Shown here: positions 61,161 to 64,000 of the stretch, one piece after another
Layout of the letters: the number at the start of each line of letters is the position of its first letter
Numbering within the stretch: the stretch's first letter is position 1
NCBI RefSeq assembly: GCF_039414295.1
Contig: NZ_JBCITM010000008.1
Location: forward strand, 1-64,000
Length of the DNA: 64,000 nucleotides
Source: Anoxynatronum sibiricum
Lineage (GTDB): Bacteria; Bacillota; Clostridia; Peptostreptococcales; Tindalliaceae
Direction of reading: 5' to 3'
Translations under genes and position numbers: made by a program
The notes under the pieces: model-generated
What the model saw: only the letters and a program-made list of their open reading frames with translations
The model's database searches: none
Told to the model about the DNA's origin: nothing

Positions 61161-62147
61161 TCATTCACCGATGCTTGCTGCTACCTGCCGATGCTGCTCT
61201 TCTGTTTTGGATTCCCTGCTTCTGGCCAGCCATGCGAAAATGGAACCGGAAATATTGTGCCAGGCACTGAAAAGAGCAGCGGGGACGGCGGCCAATGGCA
61301 TGGTGGCAAATTGGCCGGCTGCCAGCGATGCTGCCAACCCCGAATTTTGCATACCCACTTCAACTGCCAGGGTAATGCACTTGCGTCTTTCCATTCCTGT
61401 GAGACGACCCACCAGGTAGCCCAGGGCGTATCCCAGCAGGTTATGAAGCACCACCACTACCACAATGATTCCCAGTGATTCCAAGATTCTGGTGGCGTTG
61501 GCTCCAATCACACCTCCAACGATGCTGGCGATACACAGGGTTGAAAGCGCAGGCATATAGGTTTCCACCACTTTAACGCCTTCTTTCAGAACTGACCGGA
61601 TCACCAGCCCCAGCAGAATGGGTACCAGCACCACCTGAACAATATTCACAAACATACTCACCGGATTGAAACTGACGGACTGCTGAATAAGCAGATAGGT
61701 GATCGCCGGTGTCAAAAAGGGGGCCAGCAGGGTGGAAACGGTGGTCATGGTCACACTCAGGGCCACGTCGCCACCCGCCATAAAGGTAATCACATTGGAA
61801 GCCGTTCCCCCCGGACAGGTACCCACCAGCACCACTCCCACCATCAGGGCTTCCTCCAGCCCAAACGCCATGGACAGACCAAAAGCAATCAGCGGCATAA
61901 TGATAAACTGTGCCGCTGTCCCTTTCAACACATCCAGCGGGCGCTCCAGTACCAGCTTAAAATCGGCGACTGTCAGTGTCATTCCCATACCAAACATGAT
62001 GACACCCAGCAACAGATTGATCACCGGCTGCCCCATAAACCGGGAAACCACCCAGGAGAACATCCCTGGAACGGCAAATCCCAACAGCATTGCTGCAATG
62101 ATCAAAAGTCCGAAATATTTGGAAATTAATTTTGCTGCCTGTTTCAT
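61161..62147 (-). CDS. Bile acid:sodium symporter family (BASS) transporter
   Basis: 328 residues with about nine or ten membrane segments. The crossover region G-T-C-P-G-G-T-A-S-N and the second E-V-G-M-Q-N-S-G-L-A are the sodium and substrate motifs of the BASS family. Bacterial members take up organic anions such as pantoate or keto acids. The nearby ilvD makes keto acids, but the substrate cannot be fixed. AGGAG site before the ATG. Confidence 0.92.
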   Translation of the reverse strand: MKQAAKLISKYFGLLIIAAMLLGFAVPGMFSWVVSRFMGQPVINLLLGVIMFGMGMTLTVADFKLVLERPLDVLKGTAAQFIIMPLIAFGLSMAFGLEEALMVGVVLVGTCPGGTASNVITFMAGGDVALSVTMTTVSTLLAPFLTPAITYLLIQQSVSFNPVSMFVNIVQVVLVPILLGLVIRSVLKEGVKVVETYMPALSTLCIASIVGGVIGANATRILESLGIIVVVVVLHNLLGYALGYLVGRLTGMERRKCITLAVEVGMQNSGLAASLAAGQFATMPLAAVPAALFSAWHNISGSIFAWLARSRESKTEEQHRQVAASIGE

Positions 62148-62435
62148 TTTTCACATCACTCCTGATCTGTTTTTAGTTTTTCTTCCATTTGCTCTTGTTT
62201 TCTCCTTTTGCGTTTTTTGTCTTTGGTCTGAGAAATAGTGTATCGTTTTCCTTTAACTGCACATTTCCACCATTCGTGTCTTCTCTGTCAGTTTACGAGA
62301 TCTCGCTTCAAAATTGTTAATCAATCCCCAGGGAATCTTGCTGGTATTTTTTGTCAAAAAAATACGATTCATGTCAATTTAATACTTCCACGCAAGAAAC
62401 CGTTATGTTTTATAAATCGAAGCAGCGCGCGCACT
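62148..62435. other. AT-rich gap, nothing identified
   Basis: Upstream of the BASS transporter gene. No gene and no clear promoter pair was recognised. Confidence 0.35.
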
Positions 62436-62470
62436 AAAAAACACCTCTCAAAGTGACTTTTGAGAGGTGT
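62436..62470 (-). terminator. Terminator of the adaptor/ABC operon
   Basis: ACACCTCTCAAA stem (62441-62452 with 62459-62470) followed on the minus strand by a T-run, about 50 bases past the adaptor stop. Confidence 0.9.
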
Positions 62471-62519
62471 CAGACTGTCGGCAACATCCAATAAAGACAG
62501 GGAATTTCGACATTCCCGT

Positions 62520-63608
62520 CTATTCATCCGCAACGTCAATGAACACATCCACGTTAAACTGGGGTCGCAGGAATTCATCGGCATCTTCCAGAGAAATCAC
62601 CACCGGCACCACTGTCTCGTTATTCACCACAACAGCTGTATCGGCAATGGTTTCCACCCTTCCGGTGTAGGTGCGGGAACGGTCGGCCACGGGAATGAGG
62701 GTCACAGAAGCGCCCACTTCCACCTGGCGAATGAATTCTTCCAGCACATCCGCCTCCACCTGGAGGGTATCCAGGTCAATGAAGCGTAACAGACGCTGGT
62801 AGGCCTCTGACCGGTCACCAGGCTTCATCTCCAGGCCCGATACCACTGCCCGGTCAAAGGGGCAGATGACCGCATTATCTTCCAAAAATGGCAGGTTCAG
62901 ACGGGCTTCCAGCCGCTTTAACCGGTTCTCCAGCAATGCCGCCTGCTCCCTGCGCACCTGGATCTGATGGGTGCCTGCCTGCTGGTTCAGCTGCAACTGT
63001 AAATTTTCCACTTGACTTTCCCGGGAGGTGATTTCCCGCTGATACCGCTCCATTTCTTCTTTTGGAACGGCACCAGCTTCATAGAGCCGCTGTCGGTTTT
63101 CTGCATCCTCCCGGGCTTCTTCCAATTGCTTTTCCGCATACCCCAGTTCCTGAAGCAATCGGGCTGTTTCACCGCTGACTTCTGCCGCTTGGGCGTTGAT
63201 CTCTGCCCGCACCACTGCCAACTCTCCCCGAAGGTTATCAGCTTCTTCTTCCAACCCCGCAAACGCCAGGGTCATCACCTGCTGGCCTGCAGTCACCTGC
63301 TGGCCATCCCTCACTTGAAGGGTTTGAATCCTTGCGGGAACTTCCAGCGAAACACTCATTTCATCGGCAGCCCGCACTTTTCCAAAGGCTTCCACCTGGC
63401 GGCTGATCTCTGAAAGATCCACTTCCTGCACCGGTTCTTCTCCGCCATTTCCACCGCAACCTGACAGCAGCAGCACGACTCCCATCATCATGGCCAGACC
63501 TGTGACCCGTCTGCTTTTCCGCCGGGGATGGCTGCTGCCCGTCTCCGGGAGAATGACTTTTTCGCTGTTACCATATCCTTCTCTTTCAATTGTTGCTTTC
63601 ATTCTCAT
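62520..63608 (-). CDS. Periplasmic-adaptor-type lipoprotein (HlyD/MacA family)
   Basis: 362 residues. A basic N-terminal stretch, then a signal peptide with lipobox L-L-S-G-C (Cys near 51). A split lipoyl/beta-barrel adaptor fold follows (V-R-D-G-Q-Q-V-T-A-G-Q near 100 and C-P-F-D-R-A-V-V-S-G near 255) around a coiled coil (about 120-235). Such adaptors link an ABC permease to export substrates. The start overlaps the ABC ATPase gene by 23 bases. The unusually long (about 35 residues) stretch before the hydrophobic core suggests a later start may be used, but no better ribosome site is seen. Confidence 0.9.
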   Translation of the reverse strand: MRMKATIEREGYGNSEKVILPETGSSHPRRKSRRVTGLAMMMGVVLLLSGCGGNGGEEPVQEVDLSEISRQVEAFGKVRAADEMSVSLEVPARIQTLQVRDGQQVTAGQQVMTLAFAGLEEEADNLRGELAVVRAEINAQAAEVSGETARLLQELGYAEKQLEEAREDAENRQRLYEAGAVPKEEMERYQREITSRESQVENLQLQLNQQAGTHQIQVRREQAALLENRLKRLEARLNLPFLEDNAVICPFDRAVVSGLEMKPGDRSEAYQRLLRFIDLDTLQVEADVLEEFIRQVEVGASVTLIPVADRSRTYTGRVETIADTAVVVNNETVVPVVISLEDADEFLRPQFNVDVFIDVADE

Positions 63609-64000
63609 CCCACACCTTTCCGTCTTTCACCTGAATGATTCGATTGCCATAGGCGGCAGTTTCCACTGAATGACTGACCTGTACAATGGTTTTTCCCTGT
63701 TCCCGATTGATTTTAGACAACAACAGCATCACTTCTTCAGTGGTGCGGCTGTCCAGGTTTCCCGTGGGTTCATCTGCCAGAATCACTTCCGGGTCGTTCA
63801 TCAACGCCCGGGCAATGGCCACCCGCTGCTGCTGCCCGCCGGAAAGTTCCCGGGGGGTGTGGTCTTTTCGGTCACTCAGTTCCACCGTTTCCATAATGTT
63901 TTCCAGGCGTTCCCGATGGGGTTTCACTTTTTTTCCGTCCAACAGCAGCGGGAGCAGAATGTTGTCTTCCACCGTCAAATTGGGCACCAGATTGTAGAAC
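63586..64000 (-). CDS. ABC transporter ATPase (MacB/LolD type), cut by the right edge
   Basis: The C-terminal ~137 residues of an ATPase: signature L-S-G-G-Q-Q-Q-R, Walker B V-I-L-A-D-E-P-T-G-N-L-D-S, and switch histidine in V-S-H-S. The frame is open to the edge, preceded by F-Y-N-L-V-P-N-L-T-V-E-D, so an internal ATG is not the start; Walker A lies outside the window. With the adaptor it forms part of a MacAB-like exporter. Confidence 0.93.
   Translation of the reverse strand, partial: FYNLVPNLTVEDNILLPLLLDGKKVKPHRERLENIMETVELSDRKDHTPRELSGGQQQRVAIARALMNDPEVILADEPTGNLDSRTTEEVMLLLSKINREQGKTIVQVSHSVETAAYGNRIIQVKDGKVWDENESNN

Overview
The window looks like part of the chromosome of an anaerobic, amino-acid- and peptide-using member of the Bacillota, class Clostridia. 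This rests on Gram-positive lipoproteins without an outer-membrane system, strong AGGAGG ribosome sites with frequent GTG/TTG starts, a split glycine decarboxylase (gcvPA/gcvPB), two sigma-54 activators beside metabolic operons, and a CspA-type cold-shock gene. The genus is not certain. No tRNA, rRNA, CRISPR array or intact insertion sequence was seen. The first ~5.6 kb is visibly more AT-rich than the rest and may be an acquired block.

Layout. 1-5.6 kb: an APC permease gene followed by a Crp/Fnr regulator, then a CocE/S15-type hydrolase with a polytopic membrane protein. Both transcription units carry the same 22-bp inverted repeat about 30 bp upstream of a -10 box, so the regulator probably controls both. 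6-11.5 kb: a HlyIII-type membrane protein, a FapA/DUF342 protein, an M23 peptidase and an acetamidase/formamidase. 11.6-23.5 kb (minus strand): two DEAD-box helicases with different basic tails, a lipoprotein with three FMN-binding repeats that each carry a flavinylation motif, a NarL-type two-component pair, a HAD phosphatase, a DnaQ-type exonuclease overlapping a large hybrid histidine kinase, and a cold-shock protein with a clear promoter and long leader. 23.8-26.1 kb (plus strand): a radical SAM protein and its obligate partner, a putative DNA-repair pair.

26.2-38.8 kb (minus strand) is the most coherent system. A sigma-54 activator gene is followed by a consensus -24/-12 promoter and then L-Ala-D/L-Glu epimerase, a peptide-binding lipoprotein, OppBCDF, diaminopimelate decarboxylase, and a serine beta-lactamase-like/SH3/NlpC-P60 fusion protein. 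I read this as import and breakdown of cell-wall (murein) peptides, with decarboxylation of released meso-diaminopimelate to lysine.

39-48 kb: a PLD-type protein, a kinase plus CheB-CheR-PAS signalling pair, an Lrp-type regulator, a GNAT acetyltransferase and hisS. 48-55.8 kb: an amidohydrolase remnant, an ATP-NAD-kinase-like protein, gcvPB, gcvPA and a short-chain dehydrogenase, read from a second consensus sigma-54 promoter with a palindromic enhancer, and divergent from their likely activator, which has an N-terminal cysteine cluster. 55.8-64 kb: a TraB-family protein, ilvD, a cupin/PocR-like/AraC regulator, a BASS-family transporter, and an adaptor lipoprotein with an ABC ATPase cut by the right edge.
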